DNA from: Gammaproteobacteria bacterium
GTDB lineage: Bacteria > Pseudomonadota > Gammaproteobacteria > Chromatiales > Chromatiaceae
Assembly (NCBI GenBank): GCA_021773975.1
Contig: JAJFJN010000038.1
Location: 124,001 to 188,000 of the forward strand
Direction: 5' to 3'
DNA: 64,000 nucleotides
Translations under genes and position numbers: made by a program
Shown here: positions 1 through 9,161 of the stretch, piece after piece
Layout: every line of letters starts with the position of its first letter
Numbering within the stretch: the stretch's first letter is position 1
The notes under the pieces: generated by a model
Told to the model about the DNA's origin: nothing
What the model saw: only the letters and a program-made list of their open reading frames with translations
Databases searched by the model: none

Positions 1-3000
1 CAGAAGCCTGGTTTTCCTGATCAAGCTGAAGGTCCTTCTCCTGCCCGCATGCCGTAAGGGCCTGGTACTCTTGCGTCCAGTCAAGAAGATGATCAAGAAA
101 GAGGGCTATCTCAGGTGTCTTTTCCCGGCAGGCCAGGAGAGCATCCCTTGAAATGCATTTCCCATCAGTGGCGAGTTGCTGGAAAGCTTCTGTCGCAAAT
201 TGGCCGCACAGGCTATCCAGCAGCGGCTCAACCTCTTCCATATAACGGTGGTTAGGACCTTGAAAGAGATTGCGCTTCACCATGTCGCTTATCGCAGCTT
301 GAATGGTGTCAAAACCAAGTGAAGCAAAGGCGGACGCTGTAAAAGGGTATGGTTTGGGTCTACCGTAATAGCTCAGGAAACTCAGATGATCCGTTGCGCC
401 TTTTTTCAGGCGAACCCCCCTGAAACGGGCCTCTTTGATCACTGCAATAGGATCACCATCCACATCAAAAATGACAAACTCAGCGGTCAGGGAGTGAGGT
501 GCACGGTGCAGCATCCTGGCCTGGACAAGATGGGGGCGGCCCATATTGGCACAAAAGGTGATTCTGCCAATTTTAGAGGGCACGAATACTATACCCTGGT
601 GAACATCCAGTTCATCTCGCAAGAGCTGAATGATCAGCTGAAATGTACAATCTAGAATAGCAGGGTGAAGGTGCATCTGTTCCAGATCAGAAACGATGAC
701 ATCAGGTATTCTTAGGATGGCTAATGCATTGTTGCCGTCAACCCAGCCGTGATCGATACATTGGAATGCCGGACCATAATCAAGGCCGACTGCATGGGTC
801 AGGGTTTCATGGCCACTCGCAACAAAATCAGGTTGGCGAGTGGGAACCGGGGGGGCACTCAGTAAGAGCGGAAGGTCATGAGGCTCTACCATAATCCGAC
901 CTTTAGCATGCAGAGCCCAGGGTTCCAAACCCGTATATTCCCGACCGATAACATGAAAACTGCCATCTTTCGGATCAATGCTTAAGCGAATTTCTTTTGC
1001 TAACTGCTCGTTGAGTAACAGCGGCAAGAGGATTTCAAGCTCTTCAATATCCGCCACCGTTTCTTCAGGAAGCCAAGCCTTGGCAGCTGCCAAAGCAAGC
1101 TCGGCATACCCTGTCCCCGGAAAGATTGCCGATTTATCGACCACATGGTCAGCCAACATGGCCGGGCGCTGGGTATCTATCCGGTTTTCCCAGGTAAGCT
1201 CCTGCTGTTTAAGGGCATAACCCAATAGTGGATGCACACTGCGCCGATCAATAAGTCCCAGGGATTCAGATGTTGCTTGAATCCAGTGGCGCTCACGTTG
1301 CCATGGGTAGTTAGGTAACTGGGTAAAGCTGGCGGATGAAGGAAATATTTGCCCCCAATCGATATTTGCACCCGTAATAACAGCTTGATTTGCAGCACTC
1401 CATACCTGCTGGGGCTGATCATCATCACGGCTGACTGTAGCTATAACACGACCATCAATATCAGCATCTCTCAGGCAGTCATTGATGTAGCCACTTAAAA
1501 CAGCATGCGGGCCAACCTCAATAAAGATATTGTTACCCTGCCCAATGATGCTGTTGATCGCTTGCTTGAACAGCACTGGCTTACGGATGTTATGCCACCA
1601 ATATGTTCCATCAAGCTCGCTGCCTTCCAGTTGCTCACCGGTCACTGTTGAGCAAAAAGGAATGGCAGCTGCTTTGGGCTGTAAAGACTCAAGTGCCGCC
1701 ACAACATCAGGTTGGATTGCATCCATTGCCGGACTGTGGAAGGCATAATCAAGATCCAGCCGTTTATGGCGAACATCCTCTCCAGAAAGGGCAGACTCCA
1801 GTCTGTCCAGTGCCTTGGCATCACCCGTGACCGTAACTCCACGTGAGCTGTTCACTCCGGCAACCACCAGCGGGCCATCAAGTTCCAGCTGCTCTAGCAG
1901 CGTTTGCACAGCACTTTCATTCAACGCCACAGCGGTCATTTGCCCATTGCCCTTGGTGGTACCCTGCGAGTGACTGCGATGGTAGATGACCTGGACAGCA
2001 TCAGCCAGCGTCAGAGCACCAGCGGCCCAAGCAGCGGCAACCTCCCCTACACTATGACCGGCAACAGCGGTTGGCTGGATACCGCGTTGGCGCAGCATAT
2101 TGGTGATGCCCACTTGCAGGGCAAAAAGCGCCGGTTGCGCAATCTCAGTGTATTCAAAACGGCCGTTACCATTAAGACCTGAAAGCTCTGATTCAAGTGA
2201 GTAATCAGCATACTGTTTAAATAGGGCGTCTACCTGTCGAATAGATTCCTTGAAGACGGCGTCCTTGAGCAGGCACTTGCCCATACCAAACCACTGTGAA
2301 CCATTGCCCGAATATATGAAGGCGGCTCCGTGAGGAGTGGCAGGTGCTATGCATGACTCTATCGGTGCATCAGTATTCTCAGTGAAATCCAGCAACATTT
2401 TGCTGATTTCTTCGGTAGATACCCCAGAAATGATTGCACGGTGTTCATGCCAGTCACGATTAAAAGCCGCACTGTAAGCCAGGTCACAATATTCTTCTGC
2501 CGACTGGTTTTGTAATAATGGGTAATAGCTTTGAGCAAGATCTACTAGCGCATTGGCACTTTTTGCTGACAGGATCAGGGGTGGAAGTGCGCCTTGATAT
2601 TGACCATCAGCCTTGGGAGCATCATGACTTTCCAGAATGACATGCGCGTTGGCACCACCAAAACCGAAGGAGTTGATACCAATAATGAGTTTTTTCTTTT
2701 TATCTAAGGCACGATTTTGGGTGACAACCTCAAGGTTCCAATCATCCAGCTTTATTTTTGGATTTGGTCTCTTAATCCCAATAGTGGCAGGCACTGTTCG
2801 ATGCTGAATACAGAGTAGCGCTTTCACCAACCCCGCGACCCCAGAAGCAGGTTCAAGGTGACCAAGATTACTCTTAACCGACCCAATGGGAAGTGGCCTC
2901 TCTTTAGGGCGCCGTTTGCCCAAGGCATCCCCAATAGCTTGCGTCTCTATTGGATCACCAACTGCCGTACCCGTGCCATGGGCTTCAATATAATCGATCG

Positions 3001-3898
3001 ATTCAGGGGGGATACCCGCTCGATCGTAGGTTTGTTTCAAAAGCGCTGCCTGGGCTTCTGAACTGGGAACCGTTATCCCTGTCTTGTGACCGTCAGTGTT
3101 GATAGCCGATGCGGCAACAACCGCCAGAATGGGATCACCATCAGCAACTGCCTGATCATAATCCTTAAGCACAAAAATACCGCCACCTTCAGAACGGACG
3201 TAACCATCTCCTGATGCATCGAAAACATTGCAGCGTCCACGCTCAGACAGCATGGTGGCTTTAGAAAAGATAATGAAGCTATAGGGATGCAAGTGAAGAC
3301 TGACGCCACCAGCTAACGCTAAGTCACTTTCGCCAGAGATTATCGAACGGCAAGCCTGATGAAAGGCGACCATGGATGAAGAGCAGGCGGTATCAATGGC
3401 CATGCTAGGGCCGTGCAGATCAAAAACATATGAGATACGATTGGCCGCAATGCTTGAAGTGGTACCCGTTGCTACCGATGAATCAATCGCGGCAAGGTCA
3501 TCCAGCAGACCAAAGGCATAATCTGAACTGGAAATACCAATATATACCCCGCTATTGCTGCCTCTAATAGCAGAAGGCCTGATTCCAGAATTTTCTAAGG
3601 CTTCCCAGCTTAGCTCCAGCAGCAGGCGCTGCTGAGGGTCCATTGAAGCAGCTTCTCGCGGGGAAATTCCAAAAAACTGCGCATCGAAGAGTGAGGCATC
3701 TCCGATCGACCCGGCTGCAAATGAATAGCTGTGCCCTGGTTGTTTCTTATTTGGATGACGGAATGTCTCTGTAGCCCACCGCTCAGGATCAACCTCCGTT
3801 ACAAGATCCTCACCATCAAGTAGATTTTGCCATAAATTGGCGTCATTCTGACCGGGAAACCTAAATGAATATCCTGTGATCGCTACTTTTTTTGTCAT
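1..3898 (-). CDS. Type I polyketide synthase, N-terminal part (KS-AT-DH), truncated by window edge
   Basis: The frame is open for 1299 codons from the ATG at 3898 to the window edge, so the C-terminus is missing. The protein starts MTKKVAITGYSFRFPG, a typical ketosynthase start. The KS domain has the active-site motif DTACSSSM with Cys172, the HGTGT motif and KSNLGHLEPASG. The acyltransferase begins near residue 522 and has GHSVGE with nucleophile Ser616 and a YAFHS motif at His721, which is malonyl-like. A dehydratase follows, with His918 in DHVVDKSAIFPG and Asp1083 in HPAILD. KR, ER and ACP domains would be expected further left. It is transcribed away from the glycan genes. The domain order suggests a reducing, possibly iterative synthase for a polyketide or lipid chain, but the product cannot be inferred. 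Confidence 0.95.
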   Translation of the reverse strand, partial: MTKKVAITGYSFRFPGQNDANLWQNLLDGEDLVTEVDPERWATETFRHPNKKQPGHSYSFAAGSIGDASLFDAQFFGISPREAASMDPQQRLLLELSWEALENSGIRPSAIRGSNSGVYIGISSSDYAFGLLDDLAAIDSSVATGTTSSIAANRISYVFDLHGPSMAIDTACSSSMVAFHQACRSIISGESDLALAGGVSLHLHPYSFIIFSKATMLSERGRCNVFDASGDGYVRSEGGGIFVLKDYDQAVADGDPILAVVAASAINTDGHKTGITVPSSEAQAALLKQTYDRAGIPPESIDYIEAHGTGTAVGDPIETQAIGDALGKRRPKERPLPIGSVKSNLGHLEPASGVAGLVKALLCIQHRTVPATIGIKRPNPKIKLDDWNLEVVTQNRALDKKKKLIIGINSFGFGGANAHVILESHDAPKADGQYQGALPPLILSAKSANALVDLAQSYYPLLQNQSAEEYCDLAYSAAFNRDWHEHRAIISGVSTEEISKMLLDFTENTDAPIESCIAPATPHGAAFIYSGNGSQWFGMGKCLLKDAVFKESIRQVDALFKQYADYSLESELSGLNGNGRFEYTEIAQPALFALQVGITNMLRQRGIQPTAVAGHSVGEVAAAWAAGALTLADAVQVIYHRSHSQGTTKGNGQMTAVALNESAVQTLLEQLELDGPLVVAGVNSSRGVTVTGDAKALDRLESALSGEDVRHKRLDLDYAFHSPAMDAIQPDVVAALESLQPKAAAIPFCSTVTGEQLEGSELDGTYWWHNIRKPVLFKQAINSIIGQGNNIFIEVGPHAVLSGYINDCLRDADIDGRVIATVSRDDDQPQQVWSAANQAVITGANIDWGQIFPSSASFTQLPNYPWQRERHWIQATSESLGLIDRRSVHPLLGYALKQQELTWENRIDTQRPAMLADHVVDKSAIFPGTGYAELALAAAKAWLPEETVADIEELEILLPLLLNEQLAKEIRLSIDPKDGSFHVIGREYTGLEPWALHAKGRIMVEPHDLPLLLSAPPVPTRQPDFVASGHETLTHAVGLDYGPAFQCIDHGWVDGNNALAILRIPDVIVSDLEQMHLHPAILDCTFQLIIQLLRDELDVHQGIVFVPSKIGRITFCANMGRPHLVQARMLHRAPHSLTAEFVIFDVDGDPIAVIKEARFRGVRLKKGATDHLSFLSYYGRPKPYPFTASAFASLGFDTIQAAISDMVKRNLFQGPNHRYMEEVEPLLDSLCGQFATEAFQQLATDGKCISRDALLACREKTPEIALFLDHLLDWTQEYQALTACGQEKDLQLDQENQAS

Positions 3899-4296
3899 TG
3901 AAATCTTGTACCGAGTTTTCGGAAAATCATGGCGTTTTATCTTGCTTTAGCGCTGGTAGGGTACGAGATTTTATTTTAATCTCTTGTAAGTCGAACAGCT
4001 CCCCCCAGAACATCTTGACACACGACAGACCGCCAATTTTAGCATTTAGCTTCATGTCACCCTCAGCAATCTGATACATACTGTCAGAGTCAATGGATAA
4101 TCATACCAGCTCTAACAATACTAGAGTAAGTGCTATGATTGCAGAAACAAGATTGGCCACCTGTATGACAATAGCTGAGTCCATGTTAGAACAGGCTAGA
4201 CTTTGAACTTCCGAAGCACCTGAATTCAAATAACATTAAAATCAAGCATAGATAAATTAGCAACTACCAACTTCAAGCGCCTTATAATACATCTTC
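3899..4296. other. Divergent intergenic region between PKS and glycosyltransferase
   Basis: About 400 AT-rich bases separate two divergent genes and must carry both promoters. A TATAAT at 4283-4288 lies only 8 bases before the 4297 start codon and has no clear -35. No convincing ORF, hairpin or repeat was seen. Confidence 0.5.
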
Positions 4297-6282
4297 ATGA
4301 GCAACCCGACAGATAACGCTAGAGCCGTGGCAAATAACCTCGAGACAATAGTTGGCTTTAGTGGAAACAAGCAAGAAGCACATGGCTTGCTTACCCCAAT
4401 CGCAATGCCCTTCCACCTGCCCACTCCAATCTACGGTGCCATGCTTGCAATTTGGCACTTACGCCCGTTTTTGCAGCAGCGCTTCCCACTCCACAAGGGG
4501 AAGCCAAAATACTTTGTACGATTTCTAGCTTGGTGTGCCATTGAAGGTCGGCGAAAATTTGCCATTTTGCAGTCAATACCTGAGTGGGATGCCGCCCTGG
4601 CACAACCACTCTCACTTCCTGCAATCAAGAATGACCAGTGGCCCAACGGCTTTTCAGTTGCCATGTTTCTCTACGGAGTCTCCCGCTATCGCTATTTCAC
4701 CGCCCCCATGATGAGGGATGCGCAAGCCAGACACAGTACTGCCCGTGCTTTTTGGCGTGGAGAACGACACAAGCTTATGCTGCCACCACCAAGTGTATGG
4801 CAAATAAAGTATATGGAGAAGCAATTTGGAACCATCGAATCGCTGATCGATACGCTCCAATTAAAAAAGAAAGATGCTAAAAAAGCCGTACAACAGCTAG
4901 CCGAAGAGTTTGATCTAAACGATATTTTTCAACCCCCAAAAGAACAAACCAGCAAGGCTGCACAATTAGCCATTAATGACAGCAGCACCACCACTGAACC
5001 TGACAAGGCGCTATTGCCAGCCGGGCTTGACCAATTCTATATACGCTTACCCATACCCGCGCTACGTGAGCTGGCATGGGTTAGAGAGCGACTCAAACAA
5101 AAGCCATCACAGCTTCAACTGGCCAACAAGACAGGTCAAATACCAGTCATTCAAAGGCCATTATTAAAATCGCTCTTTCCATTTGGTGTAAACCTCTTTG
5201 GCTACGCACAGGGTGAGCTTGGTATCGGAGAAGATGTCAGGCTGGTTGCACTTTCTCTACAGTCACAGAACATCCCCTTTTGCATTATCAACGTTAAACC
5301 CGGCGAGAATGTTTCACAAAAAGACAACAGCGCCAACCAATGGCTCATCGACAAACCGCTCTATGCCATCAATATTTTCTGCACCACTGGCATCGAACAA
5401 GTCCATTATGCCTGCGCACAGGGTCTCGCCGTATTTGAAAATCGCTATAACATCGGATTTTGGCCTTGGGAATTACCCGACTGGCCAACAAGCTGCTCCC
5501 ACGCATTCGGTATGGTTGACGAGATTTGGGGCATCAGTCGTTACACTGCAAATGCATACCGAAGGGCAAAATGCCCCATCTATACAATGTCACTCCCTGT
5601 CACCATCGATAACATTGCACCAATGGAGCGCAAAGATTTTGGCTTACCTAAAGATGAGTATCTCTTTGTCTTCTCATTTGACTTTAACTCTACACTTGCT
5701 CGTAAAAACCCAAAAGCAGTTATCCATGCATTTCAACGCGCCTTCCCTGCTTCTAAGGGGGATGGGGTTGGCCTGGTCGTTAAAGTAAGCCATATCAACA
5801 AAAGCAGTAAAGAGTGGAAACGGCTGAAGAGCCTCATTAACACAGATTCACGCATTCACCTCATTGACACAACATTGCGCCGACCTGAAGTATTAGCGCT
5901 ATACCAGTGCTGCGACTGCTATGTATCGTTACACCGCGCAGAAGGCTTTGGACGAGGACTCGCTGAAGCCTTAATGTTAGATTTACAACTTATTGCCACA
6001 AATTTTTCTGGAAATCTCGATTTTTGCACAGAAGAGCGCGTCGGATTGGTGCGATGTCAGCGCCAGAATGTGCGCAACAGAGAGTACTTTCATGCCGATG
6101 GCCAAAGCTGGGCTGATCCAGACATCGATCATGCTGCAGAGCTGATGCGAAACATCCTCACTAAGCCGAGACCCATAAAACCAAGAACATTTGATTTTAG
6201 CCCAGCCACCATGGGTGCTAGGTATGCAAAACGCCTGTATGAAATAAAACAACAACTCAGCTCAATAAAAACAGATCTATAA
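4297..6282 (+). CDS. GT4-type glycosyltransferase with long N-terminal extension
   Basis: A 661-residue protein. The first ~270 residues match no domain I recognise. From about residue 295 it has the GT-B layout: an N-terminal GYAQGELGIGEDVR segment, seen in group 1 glycosyltransferases, then a C-terminal domain with LFVFSFDFNSTLARKNP and the nucleotide-sugar-binding E-x7-E motif in HRAEGFGRGLAEAL near residue 550. It probably transfers a sugar from a nucleotide donor in the cytoplasm during surface glycan assembly. No signal peptide or membrane helix is evident. It stands alone, followed by a minus-strand gene, so it is probably monocistronic. Acceptor and donor are unknown. Confidence 0.88.
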   Translation: MSNPTDNARAVANNLETIVGFSGNKQEAHGLLTPIAMPFHLPTPIYGAMLAIWHLRPFLQQRFPLHKGKPKYFVRFLAWCAIEGRRKFAILQSIPEWDAALAQPLSLPAIKNDQWPNGFSVAMFLYGVSRYRYFTAPMMRDAQARHSTARAFWRGERHKLMLPPPSVWQIKYMEKQFGTIESLIDTLQLKKKDAKKAVQQLAEEFDLNDIFQPPKEQTSKAAQLAINDSSTTTEPDKALLPAGLDQFYIRLPIPALRELAWVRERLKQKPSQLQLANKTGQIPVIQRPLLKSLFPFGVNLFGYAQGELGIGEDVRLVALSLQSQNIPFCIINVKPGENVSQKDNSANQWLIDKPLYAINIFCTTGIEQVHYACAQGLAVFENRYNIGFWPWELPDWPTSCSHAFGMVDEIWGISRYTANAYRRAKCPIYTMSLPVTIDNIAPMERKDFGLPKDEYLFVFSFDFNSTLARKNPKAVIHAFQRAFPASKGDGVGLVVKVSHINKSSKEWKRLKSLINTDSRIHLIDTTLRRPEVLALYQCCDCYVSLHRAEGFGRGLAEALMLDLQLIATNFSGNLDFCTEERVGLVRCQRQNVRNREYFHADGQSWADPDIDHAAELMRNILTKPRPIKPRTFDFSPATMGARYAKRLYEIKQQLSSIKTDL

Positions 6283-6330
6283 TGATGCCTCTTTCTAACA
6301 AAAAACATGCATATCTAAGTTGCTCAGTTT

Positions 6331-6939
6331 TTAGAATGCCTCATCAGGAACAGGAATATATTCACCAATATTAATCACCTCTTCTGGCCCTCCCTGAACA
6401 GCATGAGACCCCCCTTCACTATCAACATCTATAAATGGCCCAATATGCTGTGGTGCCACTTCAGGCCCTGGCGCCATTAACGAAGCATCTGCGTCAGGGT
6501 CTATATACTCTCCGATATGTTGAACTTCCTCTTCAACACCAGAATGGGATGCCAAAGAATCCTCAGAATCTGGGTCAATATATTCACCTATATTAATGGG
6601 AACAACATCAGCCTCATACCCGCTCTGTTCAGCATCGGGGTCAAGCACCATATCTTCAGGTGGCAGCCCTGTTGGCAAACCACTTTCATCTAACGCCTCC
6701 TTTACTATAGAGAGCCGCTTAACTGTTTTAGTTTTTACATCATTTCTTAGAGAACCCTCCTGTCTGCTGACCTCCTTTGTTTCAGGCAGCTCTACATGAG
6801 AAGGAGCTACGGAAGAGTTAAGATCCACTGAATCTACTGGAGCAGTGCTTTGAACGCTTTTTTCCTGCTGAAAAGCATAACCAGCAGCCAGCAATACAAT
6901 AATCAATGCTGCCCAACCTATGGTATTACCACTTTGCAT
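6331..6939 (-). CDS. Small membrane-anchored acidic repeat protein (IGEYIDPD repeats)
   Basis: A 202-residue protein I do not recognise. Residues 8-23 are one hydrophobic helix (IGWAALIIVLLAAGYAF) that would anchor it in the inner membrane. A Ser/Thr/Glu-rich linker follows. The C-terminal half has four copies of an acidic motif, IGEYIDPDS, IGEYIDPDA, IGPFIDVDS and IGEYIPVPD, starting at residues 117, 142, 166 and 191 (period 24-25). The last copy ends almost exactly at the C-terminus. The gene is opposite in strand to both neighbours. A second protein of the same layout but different repeat lies at 20221-20901. The layout suggests a periplasm-facing adaptor or bait for a binding partner, which is inference only. 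Confidence 0.75.
   Translation of the reverse strand: MQSGNTIGWAALIIVLLAAGYAFQQEKSVQSTAPVDSVDLNSSVAPSHVELPETKEVSRQEGSLRNDVKTKTVKRLSIVKEALDESGLPTGLPPEDMVLDPDAEQSGYEADVVPINIGEYIDPDSEDSLASHSGVEEEVQHIGEYIDPDADASLMAPGPEVAPQHIGPFIDVDSEGGSHAVQGGPEEVINIGEYIPVPDEAF
6349..6597 (-). repeat. Four tandem copies encoding an IGEYIDPD-type motif
   Basis: Four roughly 75-base units encode the motif I-G-[EP]-[YF]-I-[DP]-x-[DP] followed by a Ser/Gly/Pro-rich spacer. The copies have diverged in DNA sequence while the motif is kept, which points to selection on the peptide rather than recent duplication. Confidence 0.75.
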
Positions 6940-7297
6940 TACACTTAAACCTTGAAGTAATCAACTTTGGATAGCCGCTGCCACTCGCTAAGCCATAATA
7001 TTATCTATGTTTGAATATTCCCTGTTTAAGGCCATAAAGATTATTACAAACTTTACAGTGACGTTTGCATCAAACCCCTAACCTTGAGGGTTTTAAACAT
7101 CTTCGCAACCCTTAGATGGCAGTCTATATCACTGCTTACATTTGTAATAGTGCCTACCTGTAAAAATGCGATCCAGCTCTCAGGTTACGCAGTGAACAGT
7201 TATCATCCGCTCGAATCCAGCGCCCATCAACCATACAGCTAACAGCAATATTTTTGAGCAAAGTGTACCTATACAACGAGGCAAAAATTTATAAAAA

Positions 7298-7306
7298 TGC
7301 TATAGT
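7298..7306 (+). promoter_or_regulatory. Possible extended -10 promoter before the 7398 gene
   Basis: The sequence TGC-TATAGT matches an extended -10 element (TGnTATAAT) with one mismatch. It lies about 90 bases before the preferred ATG at 7398. No good -35 is present, which extended -10 promoters can tolerate. Otherwise the 6940-7358 gap holds only a weak AAACCC/GGGTTT hairpin at 7072-7093 and no ORF. Confidence 0.3.
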
Positions 7307-7397
7307 CCATTGCAAAGATCAATGACCACCAGTAGGAACAGGGCAACCCGCAAAAAATATGGCACCACAACTGGCAATCAAACAAGACGACGCATAC

Positions 7398-9071
7398 ATG
7401 AACATAGTGATAACTACCGGTTGCCCACATAGCGGCTGGGAAACCTCATTGCCTGCCTTACGACAATTAGGGCTTGAAGAGACCGGAAATACTTTTACTA
7501 AATGGTGCGATGAGCTATTCCAAGAGAGCAATATAACAAATCAACTTCAGCTCAATCAGGCTATCCAACCCGATTCCAATCAGATCAAAAAGGCAGCATC
7601 CCTACTTCTGGACAAACTGAGTGTTCCTTTGCTGTGGGCAGATAGCAGAAACTTGTGGCTTCTTGATTTCTGGGCCTCAACGTTTCCCCAAGCTAATTTT
7701 CTGCTGTTCTACAATCGCTCAGAAAACGCCCTAGCTTACGCCCTTCAGCAAAAAGCAGATCCAGAGCAGTTTATTGAAGCTTGGCAGACAACCAACCAGC
7801 AGTTGCTGCGCTTTCAGCGTCGCAATCGGCACCGCAGCCTGTTACTTGATGCTGAAACAGCTGCCCAGCACCCGGAAGCATTGGCCAGTGCCTGCCAACA
7901 CATTGGACTCACACTACAATCAGCAACTCCATCACCCTCCCCCACAACTACCGCACCTGCTCTGGAACGCCTACTGGCCAGCCAGCTCCTGCATGAGCAG
8001 CTGGCTGTTCAGAACCTGCAAATGGAGCTAGAGGCAAGCGCCCAACCACTCGGTGAGACAGCCGCTCATAACCCCCCGCAGCCAATAGAGGCTTGCCATA
8101 GCTATCAGCAATGGCAAGTACAACTTGAACAGCTGACGCAGGCAAGAGACGAACAAACAAAGCTAGCAGCCGATCACCAGGCACAGCTCACTCAGACTAG
8201 GCACTCTCAGGAAAAACTAGAGGCAACCAATAAAGAAACAGCACAAGAAAATGAACTGCTGTTATTGCAGCTACACCAGGTACAAGAAGAACTCGAAGCA
8301 ATTTTCCTGCAAAAGCAACAGCTCGAACAGGCCCAGACTGAACACAAGACCAAGCTAAAGCAACTCCAGCAAGAAGTGAATGAGGCCAGACAAAAAACTC
8401 AAATAGAGGAAAAGAGATGCAAAAGGTTGGCTGATGAAAAGCAGCAACTTCGAAAACAGATTGAGCAGCTGACCAATGAAGGTGCGACCAACAAACACAT
8501 AGAGGAAAAGAGATGCAAAAGGTTAGCTGATGAACAGCAGCAACTTCGGACACAGATTGAGCAGCGGACCAAAGAAGATGCAGCCAACAAAGAGGCCGAG
8601 CAAGAAAACGAGCTACTACTTTTACAGCTGCATCAGGTACAAGAAGAGCTGGAACATTATTTCCTAAAATACCAGGAGTTCGAACAGCAATCTGAAAATA
8701 AACAGGCAACTGAAGAGCCCTGCCCAACTAAGCCCCAGAAAGCAAACAACTCTACCGGCATCTTTTCAAAACTTTTTAGGCCTATGAGCAAAACAAAAAA
8801 AAGAGTGGCAAAGCAGGTTCACCTACTCAAAGAGTCCAGTCTTTTCAACAACGAGTGGTATCTTGCTGAATATCCTGACGTAGCTCAAGCCGGTATTGAC
8901 CCCATCCAACACTACCTACTCTATGGCGCATCAGAAGGACGCAATCCATCACGGGAATTCAATACTGCATATTATCTAGCCACCAACCCTGATGTTGCTA
9001 CCACTGAAATCAATCCCCTGATTCATTATATCCAATACGGACAAGATGAGGGTCGGCAGCCATCACGCTGA
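7398..9071 (+). CDS. Sulfotransferase-like domain plus coiled coil plus two-repeat C-terminal tail
   Basis: A three-part protein of 557 residues from ATG 7398. ATG 7359 is an in-frame alternative. I prefer 7398 because the P-loop-like start MNIVITTGCPHSGWE then sits at the N-terminus, as in bacterial sulfotransferase domains. Neither start has a strong Shine-Dalgarno. Residues to about 190 resemble the sulfotransferase fold, including FLLFYNRSENALAYAL, but the loop GCPHSGW departs from the usual GxPRSGT, so activity is doubtful. A long Gln/Glu/Lys-rich coiled coil with internal duplications follows. The last 82 residues hold two copies of a YPDVA/HYLLYGASEGRNP-type repeat, also found at the end of the next protein. 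The role may be scaffolding rather than catalysis. Confidence 0.78.
   Translation: MNIVITTGCPHSGWETSLPALRQLGLEETGNTFTKWCDELFQESNITNQLQLNQAIQPDSNQIKKAASLLLDKLSVPLLWADSRNLWLLDFWASTFPQANFLLFYNRSENALAYALQQKADPEQFIEAWQTTNQQLLRFQRRNRHRSLLLDAETAAQHPEALASACQHIGLTLQSATPSPSPTTTAPALERLLASQLLHEQLAVQNLQMELEASAQPLGETAAHNPPQPIEACHSYQQWQVQLEQLTQARDEQTKLAADHQAQLTQTRHSQEKLEATNKETAQENELLLLQLHQVQEELEAIFLQKQQLEQAQTEHKTKLKQLQQEVNEARQKTQIEEKRCKRLADEKQQLRKQIEQLTNEGATNKHIEEKRCKRLADEQQQLRTQIEQRTKEDAANKEAEQENELLLLQLHQVQEELEHYFLKYQEFEQQSENKQATEEPCPTKPQKANNSTGIFSKLFRPMSKTKKRVAKQVHLLKESSLFNNEWYLAEYPDVAQAGIDPIQHYLLYGASEGRNPSREFNTAYYLATNPDVATTEINPLIHYIQYGQDEGRQPSR
8244..8657 (+). repeat. Internal duplications in the coiled-coil coding region
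   Basis: Two nested duplications are visible. A 96-base unit at 8403-8498 (starting ATAGAGGAAAAGAGATGCAA) recurs at 8499-8594. A segment encoding QENELLLLQLHQVQEELE at 8244-8300 recurs at 8601-8657. All spacings are multiples of three, so the coiled coil grew in frame. Confidence 0.85.
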
Positions 9072-9161
9072 TAAGTCATTATATAATCTCAAACCAATGT
9101 CAGCACTCCTCAACACAGCTTTACAGCGGGAAAAGCAGTTAGCAGCATACGGATCAATTGC

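Noticed and set aside
4283-4288. TATAAT box
   Set aside because: Only 8 bases before the 4297 start with no -35; would need a leaderless transcript, so not called as a promoter.
5198-5788. 196-codon plus-strand open frame inside the GT4 gene
   Set aside because: Overlaps the conserved glycosyltransferase frame and shows no family motif.
7072-7093. AAACCC/GGGTTT hairpin
   Set aside because: Only a 6-bp stem with a 10-base loop and no T-run; not called as a terminator.
8197-8727. 176-codon minus-strand open frame
   Set aside because: Antisense to the coiled-coil region; its Cys/Leu/Ser-rich translation is the usual mirror of a Gln/Glu/Lys-rich repeat.
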